DNA from: Campylobacter mucosalis
GTDB taxonomy: Bacteria > Campylobacterota > Campylobacteria > Campylobacterales > Campylobacteraceae
Assembly (NCBI RefSeq): GCF_013372205.1
Contig: NZ_CP053831.1
Span: 62,001 to 126,000 of the forward strand
Reading direction: 5' to 3'
Length of the DNA: 64,000 nucleotides
The translations under genes were made by a program, and so were the position numbers. Of this stretch, positions 24,922-34,681 are shown one piece after another. A model generated the notes under the pieces. That model was not told the DNA's origin, did no database searches, and saw nothing but the letters and a program-made list of their open reading frames with translations. Every line of letters begins with the position of its first letter. Within the stretch, counting starts at the first letter, position 1.

Positions 24922-24947
24922 GTTTCGTTTTTCCCTTTAAATTTAGT

Positions 24948-24978
24948 AAGGTAGGGTATAATAGCCCTACCTTTTTTT
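24948..24978 (+). terminator. Rho-independent terminator of the dba-molybdoenzyme operon
   Basis: Perfect nine-base arms AAGGTAGGG (24948-24956) and CCCTACCTT (24965-24973) enclose an eight-base loop and run into seven T. The next gene's ribosome-binding site begins three bases after the T run, so that gene is transcribed by read-through or from a promoter overlapping the hairpin. Confidence 0.92.
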
Positions 24979-24990
24979 ATGGAGTTTGGC

Positions 24991-25584
24991 TTGAAGTTTA
25001 GTCTATTTAGGGAGCGTAATTTTGCAAATTATAACTTTTTTGAAGCAGATGAAAAGAGCTATAAGGATTTTATAAAATTTGCATTTGATGAGTTTAGGCT
25101 TAAAAATACCGACACTCCTTGGTATTTAGCACTAGATGACAAGGTTTTTAACTCATATCCAAATTTTACACAAAAGCACCAAATTTGCATATCTCACGTA
25201 GATTTTAAAGATGCGATTTTTCAGTTTAGGATTAGCTCTGAAAATAGTGTAAATTCACTTGGCTATAGGCTTTTTATAAACCTTGATGGCGTTCATAAAG
25301 ATTTTGTTAGTAGCGATATCACACAAACCGATAAGGTTGTCATTAAGATAAAAGATGAAATTTTAAAAGAGTTTGATTGTCTTTCAAAATGCGGTTGGTG
25401 GATAACTGACGTTTGGCGTGATATGTTTGAAATAAAGCAAGACAGCGATAGTTTTGATTTTATAAACGAGATTTTAAGTCACGATTATACGGCTGAAATT
25501 TTAAAAATCAACCAAACTCTTTTTAACGCACAAATTAATGGCGAGTTAGATGATTTTGTAAGCAAATTGGCTGTTTTAGATTAG
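24991..25584 (+). CDS. Unrecognised 197-residue protein
   Basis: TTG 24991 is preferred as the start because GGAG (24981-24984) stands six bases before it; the ATG at 24979 has only terminator T residues upstream. The protein (MKFSLFRERNFANYNFFEAD...) is soluble, mixed helix and strand, rich in Phe and Asp, with no signal peptide and no motif that I recognise. CLSKCGWW near residue 140 holds its only two cysteines. Its 3' end overlaps the convergent gene at 25576 by 9 bases. It could be an accessory protein of the upstream molybdoenzyme or unrelated. Confidence 0.65.
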   Translation: MKFSLFRERNFANYNFFEADEKSYKDFIKFAFDEFRLKNTDTPWYLALDDKVFNSYPNFTQKHQICISHVDFKDAIFQFRISSENSVNSLGYRLFINLDGVHKDFVSSDITQTDKVVIKIKDEILKEFDCLSKCGWWITDVWRDMFEIKQDSDSFDFINEILSHDYTAEILKINQTLFNAQINGELDDFVSKLAVLD

Positions 25585-26715
25585 ACAGCTTTTATCCGAG
25601 TGATACGAAGTAAGTCCATAATCAGGCGACTCGACATCCCAAAGGTCCAAATTTGCCCTTTTTGAGATGATATACTCAAATCCTTTTTGATTTAGCTCTA
25701 CGTGGATAGTGAAATTTTCGCTACTTTTACTGCACACTATGCTTTCAAAAAAGTGCGAGAAATACTCAATTTGTGAATTTTCTTGCTGAACTGACCTGTT
25801 TAGCATAAGTTCTAAGTTACTTAGTGCTTTAAATACAGCCTGCGATGACGAAAATGAACCAAATCTTTCGTAGTAGGTTTTTAAATTTTTATCGTTTAAG
25901 ATTATGTTTTTTGTGTAGTTTTGCGTTACTTGCGAGTATATGATTGAGTAAAGCATTATAAACGCATTTTGATTTTCTGCTGATTTTAGCTCGGCATTTT
26001 GTGTGACTACAAAGCCGTCTTTTACGCAGTATTTTTCATTTTTATAATAAAATTCCAAATTTGTAATCTCTTGCTCAAATCTCTTTTTTCTACTAAAAGG
26101 AATGTAGTCAAAAACTCCCATTTTATCAAGTATAGCAGAGCTTTTTACGCCACCGTCAAGTTCGTGTTGCATAAAATACCTAATAAAACTACCCTGTTCA
26201 GCCTCAAAGCTATTTAAATACTCAATCTTATCAAGATAGTTGCAACGATATAGTTTTACAAATTCTTGATTTAAGGTTATCGTTATCTCATCTGGTATAT
26301 CGCTGTATTTTTCACTCTCTTTTGTGCTGATGTGAGATATTATGTTTAGTGATTTTTCTATCTTATCTTTGACAAAAATGCTAATTTTTACCTGCTCTAA
26401 CTCGTGCAATCTTTTTATCGTTTCTGTCGCACTTTTTGTTATATCGGTTTTAAATTTCTTAGCAAGTTCGGATTTTTTTATGCTAAATGAAAAGTCCATA
26501 TTTTTTAGCTTATTTTGCGAATACAAAATATAAAGACACTCCTCATAAAGCATAAGGTGCGAGTATGTCAAAAATATGTTGTCAATAACGATGTTGTAGT
26601 AGCATCTTGTTATGGAGTAGCGTCTATTATTTTCTAAAAAATCGGTATATACTTTCCCGCTATTGTTTGGGTAAATTTTAAAAACATCATAAGATTCTAA
26701 AAAGATATTTTCCAT
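25576..26715 (-). CDS. Unrecognised 379-residue protein, possibly with winged-helix segments
   Basis: ATG 26715 (MENIFLESYD) follows AGAGG at a spacing of ten; the longer start at 26760 has no ribosome-binding site. The protein is soluble and charged. Residues around 95-125 (FSIKKSELAKKFKTDITKSA) look like a helix-turn-helix preceding a strand, and a second similar region may lie near 200-235. This double-winged-helix impression recalls plasmid replication initiators, but the similarity is weak and no iteron repeats are seen nearby. The gene converges on the 24991 gene and diverges from the torC-like gene, with a 113-base promoter gap. Confidence 0.6.
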   Translation of the reverse strand: MENIFLESYDVFKIYPNNSGKVYTDFLENNRRYSITRCYYNIVIDNIFLTYSHLMLYEECLYILYSQNKLKNMDFSFSIKKSELAKKFKTDITKSATETIKRLHELEQVKISIFVKDKIEKSLNIISHISTKESEKYSDIPDEITITLNQEFVKLYRCNYLDKIEYLNSFEAEQGSFIRYFMQHELDGGVKSSAILDKMGVFDYIPFSRKKRFEQEITNLEFYYKNEKYCVKDGFVVTQNAELKSAENQNAFIMLYSIIYSQVTQNYTKNIILNDKNLKTYYERFGSFSSSQAVFKALSNLELMLNRSVQQENSQIEYFSHFFESIVCSKSSENFTIHVELNQKGFEYIISKRANLDLWDVESPDYGLTSYHSDKSCLI

Positions 26716-26828
26716 AGTTTTATGCCTCTTTTTTGTAAAAATATTATATTTAAAAAACATTAAAAATTTTTAAAATTTTAAGTTTTATGGTGCTAAAATG
26801 GATTAATTTTATTTTTTAAGGGGAGAAA

Positions 26829-27386
26829 ATGAAAGGTAAAATTTTATGTTTGGCGATTGCATTTTTATCTGCTAATGCTTTTGCTCAGTTTATGCAAAAA
26901 GATACGACATCTAGTGGTGTAAAAATAGACATTTTAACTCCAGTTGAAGTCGTTAAAACTACTGATAAAACCGCAAATATCAAGATAAAAGGCGTGGTGT
27001 CTGAAAACCATAAAACGCAAATTTTAAAAAGTATGAAAGAGCCACAAATTTACGCTACGTTTGATAAAGAGGATGATAAGAATTTCAAGATTATCAAAAA
27101 TTTAGAGGATGATTATGGCGAAATTTGGTATGAAGTAGAAGGCATTTATGAAGTTGATAAAAGTGCTATCACTAACGATAAAAACGCACTTTATGAGAGT
27201 GCAAAGAAAATTTATGAAGAGAGCTGTTCGGCTTGTCATAGGCTTCACGAGCCAGAGAGCTTTACGGCTGCTCAGTGGCCAGCAAATATCAAAGGTATGG
27301 TTGATGCTGGATTTATTGCGCTTGATGAGAGTAGCTTAAATTTAGTCATAAAATTTTTACAACACAATGCGAAGAAAAGTGAATAA
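26829..27386 (+). CDS. Periplasmic monoheme cytochrome c, partner of the TorA-like reductase
   Basis: A 185-residue protein with GGGGAG before the ATG and a signal peptide (MKGKILCLAIAFLSANAFA). Residues 30-120 form a beta-rich domain; a single heme motif, CSACH, lies at about residues 137-141 with a methionine downstream (GMVDAG). It precedes the TorA-like gene by 23 bases. In C. jejuni the pair Cj0265c/Cj0264c has the same composition, a monoheme cytochrome feeding a TorA-like enzyme. It therefore probably passes electrons to the reductase at 27410. Confidence 0.88.
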   Translation: MKGKILCLAIAFLSANAFAQFMQKDTTSSGVKIDILTPVEVVKTTDKTANIKIKGVVSENHKTQILKSMKEPQIYATFDKEDDKNFKIIKNLEDDYGEIWYEVEGIYEVDKSAITNDKNALYESAKKIYEESCSACHRLHEPESFTAAQWPANIKGMVDAGFIALDESSLNLVIKFLQHNAKKSE

Positions 27387-27409
27387 AAATCTTTTTATAG
27401 GGGAGAAAA

Positions 27410-29851
27410 ATGAAAAGACGAAATTTCTTAAAGGCTTCGGTAATGGCGGCGACTACGCTTAGTGCAAGTAGAATTGAAGGCGTAAGTCAGACTATTTTTG
27501 ATAACAAAAGAGTCTTTGGCGCAAATAGATTTGGGCTATTTTGGGCTAATCTAAACTCAGGTCAGGTCGTTTCTGTTGATAGTTTTGAGGGCGATAAATT
27601 CCCAAACACTATGAACTACTCTTTGCCTGACGTGGTTCAAAACGAAAACAGAGTGCTTTACCCTATGGTAAGAAAGAGCTATTTAAAGGCAAAAGGTCCA
27701 GCTAAGAGCGAACTTCGCGGCAAAGATGAATTTGTGCGTGTTAGCTGGGACGTGGCACTTGATTTAGCGGCAAAGGCGTTAAAAGAGAATTTTGACAAAT
27801 ACGGCAGCGAAGCGGTTTATGGCGAGTGCTACTGGTGGGGCGGTAGCGGTAAGGTAAGCTGGGGCAGAACGGTCGCTCATAGAATGCTAAAAGTGCTTGG
27901 TGGATACGTTGAAGAGAGTGGTGATTACTCAACTGGTGCTGGACTTGTCATAATGCCACACGTTGTAGGCAGTAGCTCGGTTTATGATACGCCTACAAAG
28001 TGGCGTGCTATTGCAAAGAATGCAAAAAATGTCGTATTTTGGGGCACAGATCCGCTTGTAACTGGACAAATCTCTTGGGTGCCACCTACACACGACGGAT
28101 ATTTGGGCTTACAGGAGCTTAAAAAATCAGACGCAAAAATTTACAGCGTAAATGTAATGGTAAATGAAACGGCAAAATACTTTGGCTCACAAAATTTAAT
28201 CGTGCGTCCAAATACCGATACCGCAATGGCTATCGCAATGTGCCACTACCTTTATACAAACAACCTTTATGACGCCCTGTTTATCAAAAAATACACCGTT
28301 GGCTTTAATAAATTTAAAGATTATTTTATGGGTAAAAATGACGGCGTTGAGAAAAATTTAGAGTGGGCGTCTAAAATTTGCGGACTTGACGCTAAGTCTA
28401 TGGCGGATTTAGCCACAAAACTAGCCAAAGAGCCAAGCACGATAATAATTGGCCGCGCACTTCAAAGGGCTGATCACGGCGAACTTGCGTTCTGGTCGCT
28501 TGTAACGCTAAGTGCGATGCTCGGACACATCGGCAAAGAGGGACTTGGCTTTGAATACAACCTTTATTACTCAAACGGCGCAACCGATAAAATCGCCCCA
28601 GCCCTAAAAGGCATAAGCACAAGGATAAGCGAGAAATACGACAGCGTTGATAACGCTCCGTGGCGAACGACAAAAAATATCACAATCCCGTCATCACGCT
28701 CAATACAGGCACTTTTAAATCCGGGCAAAGAGATAGATTATGACGGCACAAAAATAAAACTGCCACATATGAGAGTTGCGTATATGGCTAGTGGCTCGAT
28801 GTTTACGCGTCATCAAAATGTAAATAACGCTGTTAAAGCGTGGCGTAAATTTGACACCGTTATCACAGCTGAGCCATACTGGACTAGCACGGCAAAATTA
28901 AGTGATATCGTATTGCCTGTTGCCATTGAGATTGAGCGTGATGACATAAACCAGACCGCTCCAACAGGCGAATATATCGTAGCAAACCGCCCAATTATAG
29001 AGCCAATGGGCGAGAGCAGAAGTGATTACTGGATCTGCCACGAAATTTGCAAACGCTGGGGCAGAGGCGATGTGTTTAGTGAGGGCAAAACCGAAAAAGA
29101 GTGGGCAAAAGAATTTTACGAAGACGCACAGGCACAGGCTAAAAATATGGGGCTAAGTATGCCAAGTTTTGATGAGTTTTGGCAGGTTGGCTATGTGCAG
29201 TTTAAAGAGGATAAAAAAGAGAGCGAGTATTACACAAGATTTGCCGATTTTAGGGCTGATCCGGCTAAAAATAGGCTAGGCACGCCGTCAGGTAAGATTG
29301 AAATTTACTCGCCAGTGATTGCAAAATTTGGCTATGATGACTGCCCAGCACACCCAGCGTGGATTGAGCCGTTTGAGTGGCTAGGTAGCAGTATGGCTAA
29401 AAAGTATCCGATACACGTTGTTAGCCCACACTCACGCTACCGACTTCACTCTCAGCTAAATAACTCAATTATTAGAAATTTCGCCGAAGTTAGCGGTCGT
29501 GAGCCAATGCTAATAAATCCAAAAACGGCTGAAATTAGGGGCATAAAAACTGGCGATATCGTGCGAGTATTTAACGATAGGGGCGAAATTTTAGCAGGTG
29601 CTTTGCTAACAGATTTAGTGCAAGAAAACGTGGCGATAATCTGCGAAGGTGCGTGGTATGACCCTGAAATTTGGGGCGAGAAAAGCCTTTGCCAACACGG
29701 CTGCGTCAATGTGCTAACAAACGACAAAGGCACATCAAAACTAGCCCAAAGCAACACCGCTCACACGACTTTGGCACAGGTTGAGAAATTTAAGGGCAAA
29801 ATCTTGCCTATCAAGGCATTTTCAAAACCAAATATCGTGCAATCTTTATAA
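27410..29851 (+). CDS. TorA/BisC-like TMAO/DMSO (S- or N-oxide) reductase
   Basis: An 813-residue protein with GGGGAG before the ATG and a Tat signal (MKRRNFLKAS). There is no N-terminal [4Fe-4S] cysteine block, as in TorA, BisC and DorA. ECYWWGGSGKVSWGR and GDYSTGAG (about residues 183-190) match the family; the serine there is the expected molybdenum ligand. Late blocks include SGSMFTRHQNVN and HVVSPHSRYRLHSQLNNS for the pterin cofactor. It is a periplasmic single-subunit molybdoenzyme receiving electrons from the upstream monoheme cytochrome. TMAO and DMSO are the likely substrates by comparison with Cj0264c; other S- or N-oxides (biotin or methionine sulfoxide) are possible. No TorD gene is adjacent. 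Confidence 0.9.
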   Translation: MKRRNFLKASVMAATTLSASRIEGVSQTIFDNKRVFGANRFGLFWANLNSGQVVSVDSFEGDKFPNTMNYSLPDVVQNENRVLYPMVRKSYLKAKGPAKSELRGKDEFVRVSWDVALDLAAKALKENFDKYGSEAVYGECYWWGGSGKVSWGRTVAHRMLKVLGGYVEESGDYSTGAGLVIMPHVVGSSSVYDTPTKWRAIAKNAKNVVFWGTDPLVTGQISWVPPTHDGYLGLQELKKSDAKIYSVNVMVNETAKYFGSQNLIVRPNTDTAMAIAMCHYLYTNNLYDALFIKKYTVGFNKFKDYFMGKNDGVEKNLEWASKICGLDAKSMADLATKLAKEPSTIIIGRALQRADHGELAFWSLVTLSAMLGHIGKEGLGFEYNLYYSNGATDKIAPALKGISTRISEKYDSVDNAPWRTTKNITIPSSRSIQALLNPGKEIDYDGTKIKLPHMRVAYMASGSMFTRHQNVNNAVKAWRKFDTVITAEPYWTSTAKLSDIVLPVAIEIERDDINQTAPTGEYIVANRPIIEPMGESRSDYWICHEICKRWGRGDVFSEGKTEKEWAKEFYEDAQAQAKNMGLSMPSFDEFWQVGYVQFKEDKKESEYYTRFADFRADPAKNRLGTPSGKIEIYSPVIAKFGYDDCPAHPAWIEPFEWLGSSMAKKYPIHVVSPHSRYRLHSQLNNSIIRNFAEVSGREPMLINPKTAEIRGIKTGDIVRVFNDRGEILAGALLTDLVQENVAIICEGAWYDPEIWGEKSLCQHGCVNVLTNDKGTSKLAQSNTAHTTLAQVEKFKGKILPIKAFSKPNIVQSL

Positions 29852-29855
29852 GACT

Positions 29856-29880
29856 AAGCCCCGAATTTCGGGGCTTTTTT
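29856..29880. terminator. Bidirectional terminator between torA-like and copper receptor genes
   Basis: The arms AAGCCCCGAA and TTCGGGGCTT form a near-perfect palindrome around a central T, followed by a T run on the plus strand and A residues on the other side. It separates two convergent genes and can serve both. Confidence 0.92.
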
Positions 29881-29884
29881 AAAT

Positions 29885-31906
29885 TTAAAAATGCACTTTA
29901 AATTTCGCCCAATAGTTTCGACCACTCTCATAAACTCGCTCACTATTAGATATGCCAAGCTGTGAAATTTCTACACCACGCTTTGCGATATGGTAGCTGT
30001 ATTGCTTGTTTGTAAGGTTTTCAGCACCAAATAAAAACTGAAAATTTTTATACTTATATCCACCATAAAGCGAAAGTGTTGCAAACCCCTTACTCTCGCC
30101 CAAATCAGTCCCTGCAACGTTGCCAAAGCCCTGTGCTACTCGCTTTTGTCTGCCGTGAGCTGTGACTACATTTTTTATAAACCAGTCATTTTTTTCAAGC
30201 CCAAGCTTAAATTTTGCCTGTAAGGGTGCGATTTGCGGAAGCGGATCGCCACGATTTAGGTATTTATTTGACATTGCTTTTTTATTTTCTATGTCTTTTA
30301 AATTTATACCTTTTGTATATGAAAGTCCACTACCAAGCCTTAAGATATCAAAAAATTTCACACTCGCATCAATCTCAAAGCCGTAAATTTTAGCGTCCGT
30401 GTTAAATGCCTGGTTGTTTGTCATTAGGATATAATCTTGAAATTTTGCATAAAATAAATTCGTGCTAATCTCGCCATTTTCTAGCTTAAAAACCCCGCCA
30501 ATATCAAGCTGGTTATTTTGCTCTTTTCTTAAAAGGTTTTCTTTGTTGTAGGTGCTATTGTTTGCAAAACCATAAACTTTGTTTATCTCCCAAAAATCAG
30601 GAGCTCTTTGGGCGTGTCCAAAACCAGCATAAAGTGTCGCATTTTGTAAGTAATGCTCGTAGCGTAAAAATGCCGAGTTTAGAGTGTATTTGTGGCTTGG
30701 TTTGTTAAAAAGCGGATACTCCTCCCAAACTTTGTCAAAAAAATCGTAAGCCTTAACGCTCTCTTTTCTAAAACCGCCAAAAATTCCACTCTCGTCTAAA
30801 TAATACTCGCCTTGCACAAAAACGGCTTTATTTTTAAATTTTAGGTTATTCTTAAACTCTGCATTTTTGGCTTTGTTTTTTACCTCACTCTCGCTTTTGC
30901 CATCTATTTTGCGAATTTTGTGTAAGTCGGTGTATTGGTTAAAGCCAAAATATCCCTTAAAGCTATCAAGCGTTAGCTCGTTTTCGACTCTAAAACCCTT
31001 AATCTCGCGTTTTGGATTACTTAAGCGATAATTATTTGCTATGACTGGACGACGAGAGAAATTATCCATTACGTGATCTATTTTGTGGTTAAATAGCGAG
31101 AAATTTAGCTGATTGTGGGCGTTTAGTGACTGCTCTAGTTTAAAGCCAAATGAGCGTCGATCAAATTTTGAGCCGTCCATTCCTCTATCGGCGTAAGAGG
31201 CCTCGCCCTTGCCAAAGTCACCGCTAAACTCGACTGCCGTGCCTTCAAGTGGTGTAAGGGTGGCTATCACACTTGCGTTTTTTCGCTCGTAGGCTGAGTG
31301 GATAGTGTTTTTTAGGGCATCCTTGTAGTCATCACTTTTGTAGCTTCCTGCAAAGACTTGCAAACTCCCAAGCTCATTTCCTGCTGTTAAATTTAAACTC
31401 GTATCGACGTGAGCGTAAGAGCCGTAAAGTGCGTTTAAGTTGCCACTAAATGTAGGCTTTTCAAGTCTTAAAATTCCACGCTCAAACAGCACACCACCAG
31501 CGATTAGCGATGAGTATCTGACATCTTGTGGGCCCTTTATGATACGAACTGAGCGGTAGTTTTCAGGCGAAATGTATGTGATAGCTGTGTCCATTCTACC
31601 GACACATCCGCCAAAAATTTGCGATCCGTCAAGCATAATGGGTAGCCGTCCGCCACCTTGTGAGCGGTAGAAAATTTCGCTTCCACCGCCACCCTTCCTC
31701 ATCATAGAAAATCCAGTCACATTTAAAAATGACTTTGCGACGTCGCCGTATTCTAAGAGTGTATTTTTGCCGACTATCTCGACCTTGCTTGGATCATTAA
31801 TTAGCTCTTTTTGGCTACTTTGTGTAACAACTATTTTATCAAATTCCAAATTTGTAACTGCATTTGCAGTGATTGCAAACGCACAAATAACAGATATAAA
31901 TCTCAA
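29885..31906 (-). CDS. TonB-dependent outer membrane receptor, copper (OprC/NosA) type
   Basis: A 673-residue protein starting at TTG 31906 after GGGGGA, with a signal peptide (to about residue 17). The plug domain contains a TonB-box-like start (FDKIVVTQSS) and the stretch GGGRLPIMLDGSQIFGGCVG followed by RMDTAITYI. GGC-x-GRMD is the signature of TonB-dependent copper receptors, in which the cysteine and the methionine four residues later bind copper in OprC. A 22-strand beta barrel follows, ending in phenylalanine (KVHF). It probably imports copper or a copper complex. No copper enzymes or TonB genes are adjacent. Confidence 0.85.
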   Translation of the reverse strand: MRFISVICAFAITANAVTNLEFDKIVVTQSSQKELINDPSKVEIVGKNTLLEYGDVAKSFLNVTGFSMMRKGGGGSEIFYRSQGGGRLPIMLDGSQIFGGCVGRMDTAITYISPENYRSVRIIKGPQDVRYSSLIAGGVLFERGILRLEKPTFSGNLNALYGSYAHVDTSLNLTAGNELGSLQVFAGSYKSDDYKDALKNTIHSAYERKNASVIATLTPLEGTAVEFSGDFGKGEASYADRGMDGSKFDRRSFGFKLEQSLNAHNQLNFSLFNHKIDHVMDNFSRRPVIANNYRLSNPKREIKGFRVENELTLDSFKGYFGFNQYTDLHKIRKIDGKSESEVKNKAKNAEFKNNLKFKNKAVFVQGEYYLDESGIFGGFRKESVKAYDFFDKVWEEYPLFNKPSHKYTLNSAFLRYEHYLQNATLYAGFGHAQRAPDFWEINKVYGFANNSTYNKENLLRKEQNNQLDIGGVFKLENGEISTNLFYAKFQDYILMTNNQAFNTDAKIYGFEIDASVKFFDILRLGSGLSYTKGINLKDIENKKAMSNKYLNRGDPLPQIAPLQAKFKLGLEKNDWFIKNVVTAHGRQKRVAQGFGNVAGTDLGESKGFATLSLYGGYKYKNFQFLFGAENLTNKQYSYHIAKRGVEISQLGISNSERVYESGRNYWAKFKVHF

Positions 31907-32035
31907 AATTCCCCCAAAATTAATGATTTATAAATGTAAAGTATAGCATAAAAAATTGATTTTTAATATCATTTTGATAGAGGATAGGAAGCAACGTGTA
32001 GGATTAGAAATTTTTAGGGCGATTTGCCCTAAAAA

Positions 32036-32551
32036 TTACCCTTTTTTAGGAGTCACTAGCATATTGACGTAACGCCCCTCAATGTTAGGCTCTTTATCGC
32101 GTTCAGCGTGGTCTTTTACCATCTCCCAAACTTTGTTTAAAATCACGACACCAGCCTCAGGAGTGCTCATCTCGCGACCTTTTAAAAAGACGCGAAATTT
32201 CACGTGTTTGCCTTCGCTTAAAAATTCAAGAGCGTGTTTGACTTTGAAATTTATGTCGTTTTGTGCGATTTTGACTGAGAGTTTTAGCTCTTTGATCTCA
32301 ATGACCTTTTGCTTTTTCTTAGCCTCTTTTTGCTTTTTTTCTTGCTGATAGCGGAATTTGCCGTAATCCATTATCTTACAAACCGGTGGCTTTGCATCAG
32401 GTGCGATTAGCACCAAATCAAGCCCTAAATTACCAGCAATTTTTAAAGCTTCATTGCGTGAAATAACGCCATAAGCCGTTCCGTCATCTCCGACACATCT
32501 AACCTCAACCGCTCTTATATCTTCGTTGAGCAATACCTCTTCTTTACTCAA
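32036..32551 (-). CDS. infC: Translation initiation factor IF-3
   Basis: A 171-residue protein. It starts at TTG 32551, which overlaps the thrS stop (TTGA). The N-domain begins [40 protein letters not shown] is the classical IF-3 signature and a basic linker follows; the C-domain contains [22 protein letters not shown]-3 keeps the 30S subunit free and checks the start codon. In E. coli infC has a rare start codon through which it regulates itself; here the start is also non-AUG. The thrS-infC order is common in bacteria. Confidence 0.96.
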   Translation of the reverse strand: MSKEEVLLNEDIRAVEVRCVGDDGTAYGVISRNEALKIAGNLGLDLVLIAPDAKPPVCKIMDYGKFRYQQEKKQKEAKKKQKVIEIKELKLSVKIAQNDINFKVKHALEFLSEGKHVKFRVFLKGREMSTPEAGVVILNKVWEMVKDHAERDKEPNIEGRYVNMLVTPKKG

Positions 32552-34368
32552 AAATGCACCTCACTAAGTTTCTCCTTCGTTAAATTTATAAAATCCGCCA
32601 AGCTCATATCGCTTTGCGTTCTAGCCTGTCTGTCACGTAGTGCGATTGCTTCGTTTGCCACTTCGTTATCGCCTAGCACGACTATCATCGGCACTCTTTG
32701 TTTCTCAGCCGTTCTAATTCTTTTGTTTAAACTCTCATTTTTGCTTGAAATTTCACTATCAACGCCGACTTTTCTAAGCTCACGTGCTACTTTTTTTGCA
32801 TAATCTAAATGTACGTCAGAGATTGGCACAATCACAACCTGTGTAGGAGCTATGAAAAATGGCAACTCACCAGCCGTGTGTTCAAGCAAAATTCCAATAA
32901 ATCTCTCAAAGCTACCAAGCAAAGCCCTATGAAGCATAACTGGACGCTTACGTTCATTGTTGCTGTCAATGTAGCCTAAATCAAAGCGTTCTGGAAGGTT
33001 AAAATCAACTTGGATAGTTCCACACTGCCACTTTCGTTTTAGTGCGTCTGTGATTTTTATGTCAATTTTTGGTCCATAAAAGGCACCGCCACCCTCGTCG
33101 ATGCCGTATTTAAAGCCATTTTCATCAAGTGCTTCTTTTAACGCCCTTGTCGCTGTCTCCCAAATTTCATCATCGCCGATAGCCTTTGCTGGTTTGGTTG
33201 AAATTTCCATCTCGTATTCAAACCCAAAGCTTTTCATGATCTTGCTTGCAAATTCTAAAATTTCAAGGATATTTTGCTTGATTTGGCTTGGCATACAAAA
33301 GATGTGTGAGTCATCTTGTGCGAACTCTCTAACCCTAAAAAGTCCGTGCAAAACACCGCTTTTTTCGTGGCGATGAACCACGCCGTACTCAAAAAATTTA
33401 AGCGGTAAATCGCGGTAACTGCGAATATCTGTCTGATAAACCTTAATGTGTCCCACGCAGTTCATCGGCTTTATGCCGTATTCTTGCTCATCAATGGTTG
33501 TAAAATACATATTTTCTTTGTAGTTTGCGTAGTGACCCGATTTTTTCCACACATCAGCCTTTAAAAGTTCAGGACCACGAACTGGCTCATATCCACGCTC
33601 TCTGTGGGCTTTGTAAAGTAGCTGTTCAAGTTTGCTTCTTAAACGTCCGCCGTTTGGCAACCAAAGTGCAAGTCCGCCACCGATCTCATCATCAAAGCTA
33701 AATAGCTTCATATCCACGCCAAGTCGTCTATGATCTCGTTTTTTAGCCTCTTCAAGGATGTGTAAATGCTCTTTTAGACTCTCTTTATCAGCGTAAGCCG
33801 TGCCGTAAATTCTATTTATCATCTCGCGGTTTTCATCACCAGCTAAATACGCACCAGCTACGCGAGTTAGCTTAAAAAAGCGTAGAAATTTTGTATTTGG
33901 CAGGTGCGGACCACGACATAAATCCTCAAAATCGCCCTGAGAGTAGCTTGAAACCTCGCCCTCAGGTATGCGTTTTAGCACCTCTTGTTTTAGCTCGTCA
34001 TTTTTAAATTTATCCGTCATAAATGCTTTTGTTGAGCTTGTTTTTATTATCTCTTGTTTTGCTTCGGCTAGTTCTTTCATCTTAGCTTCAATGGCTGCTA
34101 AATCATCATCGCTAAGCTTTGTGTTTATCTCATCAACCTTAAAATCGTAATAAAAGCCGTCATCTACATTTGGACCGACAAAAAATTTAGCGTTTGGGTA
34201 GATTGATTTGATAGCTTGTGCCATTAGATGAGCACAGGAGTGGCGAATGACATTTAGCGCGTCGGCTGAATTGTCAAAATATATTGGCTCTGCTTCGTTT
34301 TGGCGGCTGCCGATACTTTGCGTATCAACGATTTCGCCGTTTAGTTTATATGCGATAATCTCGCTCAT
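32548..34368 (-). CDS. thrS: Threonyl-tRNA synthetase
   Basis: A 606-residue protein with AAAGGATA before the ATG. Residues 1-35 replace the TGS domain of longer homologues. The editing domain starts with [11 protein letters not shown], holding its two metal-site histidines. The class II catalytic core includes MNCVGH with the zinc cysteine, the [20 protein letters not shown] region (motif 2) and [19 protein letters not shown] (motif 3). The C-terminal anticodon-binding domain follows ([17 protein letters not shown]). It charges tRNA-Thr and removes mischarged serine. It forms an operon with infC through a 4-base overlap. Confidence 0.97.
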   Translation of the reverse strand: MSEIIAYKLNGEIVDTQSIGSRQNEAEPIYFDNSADALNVIRHSCAHLMAQAIKSIYPNAKFFVGPNVDDGFYYDFKVDEINTKLSDDDLAAIEAKMKELAEAKQEIIKTSSTKAFMTDKFKNDELKQEVLKRIPEGEVSSYSQGDFEDLCRGPHLPNTKFLRFFKLTRVAGAYLAGDENREMINRIYGTAYADKESLKEHLHILEEAKKRDHRRLGVDMKLFSFDDEIGGGLALWLPNGGRLRSKLEQLLYKAHRERGYEPVRGPELLKADVWKKSGHYANYKENMYFTTIDEQEYGIKPMNCVGHIKVYQTDIRSYRDLPLKFFEYGVVHRHEKSGVLHGLFRVREFAQDDSHIFCMPSQIKQNILEILEFASKIMKSFGFEYEMEISTKPAKAIGDDEIWETATRALKEALDENGFKYGIDEGGGAFYGPKIDIKITDALKRKWQCGTIQVDFNLPERFDLGYIDSNNERKRPVMLHRALLGSFERFIGILLEHTAGELPFFIAPTQVVIVPISDVHLDYAKKVARELRKVGVDSEISSKNESLNKRIRTAEKQRVPMIVVLGDNEVANEAIALRDRQARTQSDMSLADFINLTKEKLSEVHF

Positions 34369-34681
34369 TTATATCCTTTTTACTGATCTGTCTTTTTTAC
34401 ATTAAAAGAACGTTTTAAGATTTTATCTAAATGGATATTAAGCTTAACTTAATATTTATACAATCTTTAAAATATGTTAATATATATTTTATTTATATAA
34501 TTTATTATATTTTAAGCTGTATATCGTTAATATTACAGCCATAAATGATTTCGTCTTTGCATTATTCGAAATTCATTTTCTCCCAACGATTCTTGTGCGG
34601 GGGTAAGATCTCCGCACGAATTTTATAAATAAAAACTAAATTTTGTCGATTTTGTTTAAAATTCATTAAATGGGGTTTGCA
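34369..34681. other. Divergent intergenic region with a GC-rich hairpin
   Basis: These 313 bases separate thrS (minus) and the gene at 34682 (plus). Most of it is A/T-rich with T-phased tracts. At about 34596-34619 the sequence GTGCGGGG-GTAAGAT-CTCCGCAC can form an eight-base stem (one G-T pair). It lies about 60 bases before the downstream start and could be a leader structure or a weak terminator. No T-box-like elements or ORFs are seen. Confidence 0.45.

Noticed and set aside
25576-26715. Plasmid replication initiator for the 379-residue protein
   Set aside because: The helix-turn-helix impression is weak, no iterons or partition genes are nearby and both flanks look chromosomal, so it is left unnamed.
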